6,535 nt of DNA, taken from positions 1 to 6,535 of the forward strand of contig WLDZ01000057.1 in assembly GCA_009704515.1 (NCBI GenBank), read 5' to 3'. The first letter of the stretch is position 1. The number at the start of each line of letters is the position of its first letter. The position numbers were made by a program, and so were the translations under genes. Origin of the DNA: Actinomycetota bacterium. Lineage in GTDB: Bacteria; Actinomycetota; Actinomycetes; Nanopelagicales; Nanopelagicaceae. Positions 5,923-6,535 of the stretch are shown piece by piece. Under the pieces are notes generated by a model. That model was not told where the DNA came from. It searched no databases and saw only the letters and a list, made by a program, of their open reading frames with translations.

Positions 5923-6535
5923 ATGTTTAAGAACTCAAGCGAAATCTTCGCCTATATCAAGAAGGAAGATGTAAAGCTCGTTGATGTGCGCTTTACCGAT
6001 CTTCCTGGAATCCAACATCACTTTAACGTTCCTGTTGAATCATTTGATGAAGCAGTCTTCACAGATGGATTGATGTTCGATGGTTCATCTATCCGCGGCT
6101 TCCAATCAATTCATGAGTCCGATATGAAACTTCTTCCAGTTCCATCATCAGCATTCATTGATCCATTCCGTCTCGAGAAGACTTTGGTAATTATTTTCTC
6201 AGTACACAATCCTTCAGATGACACTCCTTATTCACGCGACCCACGCGGCGTTGTGAAGAAGGCTGTTGATTTCTTGAAGTCAACAGGAATTGCAGATCAG
6301 GCATTCTTCGCTCCTGAAGCTGAGTTCTATGTCTTTGATGCTGTCCGCTTTAAGACAGGTATCAACGAGGCTTACCACCACATCGATTCATACGAAGGTG
6401 CATGGAACACAGGCATCGTTGCAGATCCAGATGGAACACCTAACCGCGGATACCGCACACGCATCAAGGGCGGTTACTTCCCTGTTTCACCTACAGATCA
6501 GTTCGCAGATCTTCGCGACGAGATGGTTATGGAAC
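5923..6535 (+). CDS. glnA: Glutamine synthetase type I (GlnA), 5' part
   Basis: Makes glutamine from glutamate, ammonia and ATP in the cytoplasm as a dodecamer; the central ammonium assimilation enzyme. The window holds the first 204 codons (full proteins are about 470-480 residues) and the frame is open to the end. The N-terminal beta-grasp domain has KLVDVRFTDLPGIQHHF (18-34). DGSSIRGF (53-60) carries the aspartate of the ammonium site from the neighbouring subunit. PEAEFYVFD (131-139) gives metal-ligand glutamates E132 and E134. KGGYFPV (182-188) is the conserved loop before the ATP-binding core. Codon choice is more uniform than in neighbouring genes (many TCA, GCA, CCT and CGC), as expected for a highly expressed gene. 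The adenylylation tyrosine region lies beyond the window, so control by GlnE cannot be judged. Confidence 0.98.
   Translation, partial: MFKNSSEIFAYIKKEDVKLVDVRFTDLPGIQHHFNVPVESFDEAVFTDGLMFDGSSIRGFQSIHESDMKLLPVPSSAFIDPFRLEKTLVIIFSVHNPSDDTPYSRDPRGVVKKAVDFLKSTGIADQAFFAPEAEFYVFDAVRFKTGINEAYHHIDSYEGAWNTGIVADPDGTPNRGYRTRIKGGYFPVSPTDQFADLRDEMVME

Overview
The window looks like ordinary core chromosome from an actinobacterium with a small, compact genome. The gene order lipB-lipA, a DUF4191 membrane protein, an RDD protein and then glnA is the one known around lipB/lipA/glnA1 in Mycobacterium and relatives. The encoded proteins have actinobacterial signatures. Base composition is moderate (by eye below 50% GC), genes abut or overlap, and several starts look leaderless. 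This fits a streamlined lineage such as the freshwater acI/Nanopelagicales group, but that placement is inference.

Layout. Positions 1-2318 (minus strand) hold the 5' end of an FAD-dependent oxidoreductase, preceded in transcription order by a complete MMPL/RND-type transporter; the two are 6 nt apart. A 29-bp divergent gap (2319-2347) separates this unit from a plus-strand run: lipB (octanoyltransferase), lipA (lipoyl synthase, 4-bp overlap), a PlsC-type acyltransferase (8-bp overlap) and a DUF4191 membrane protein (4-nt gap). A small RDD-family membrane protein (5353-5724, minus) converges on DUF4191. A 198-bp intergenic region then leads to glnA (type I glutamine synthetase, plus strand), cut by the window end after 204 codons.

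How the genes work together. LipB moves octanoyl groups from acyl carrier protein to the lipoyl domains of 2-oxoacid dehydrogenases and the glycine cleavage H protein, and LipA inserts the two sulfurs. The acyltransferase draws on the same acyl pool for phospholipid synthesis. GlnA assimilates ammonium, and its upstream region carries a cluster of GTNAC pentamers of the kind bound by GlnR/OmpR-family regulators.

I see no mobile element, CRISPR array, RNA gene or novel system. The most interesting signals are regulatory: five GTNAC pentamers spaced by about one helical turn before glnA, and a TANNNT-N6/7-start arrangement at all four starts lacking a Shine-Dalgarno that could head a transcript, which suggests leaderless transcription.
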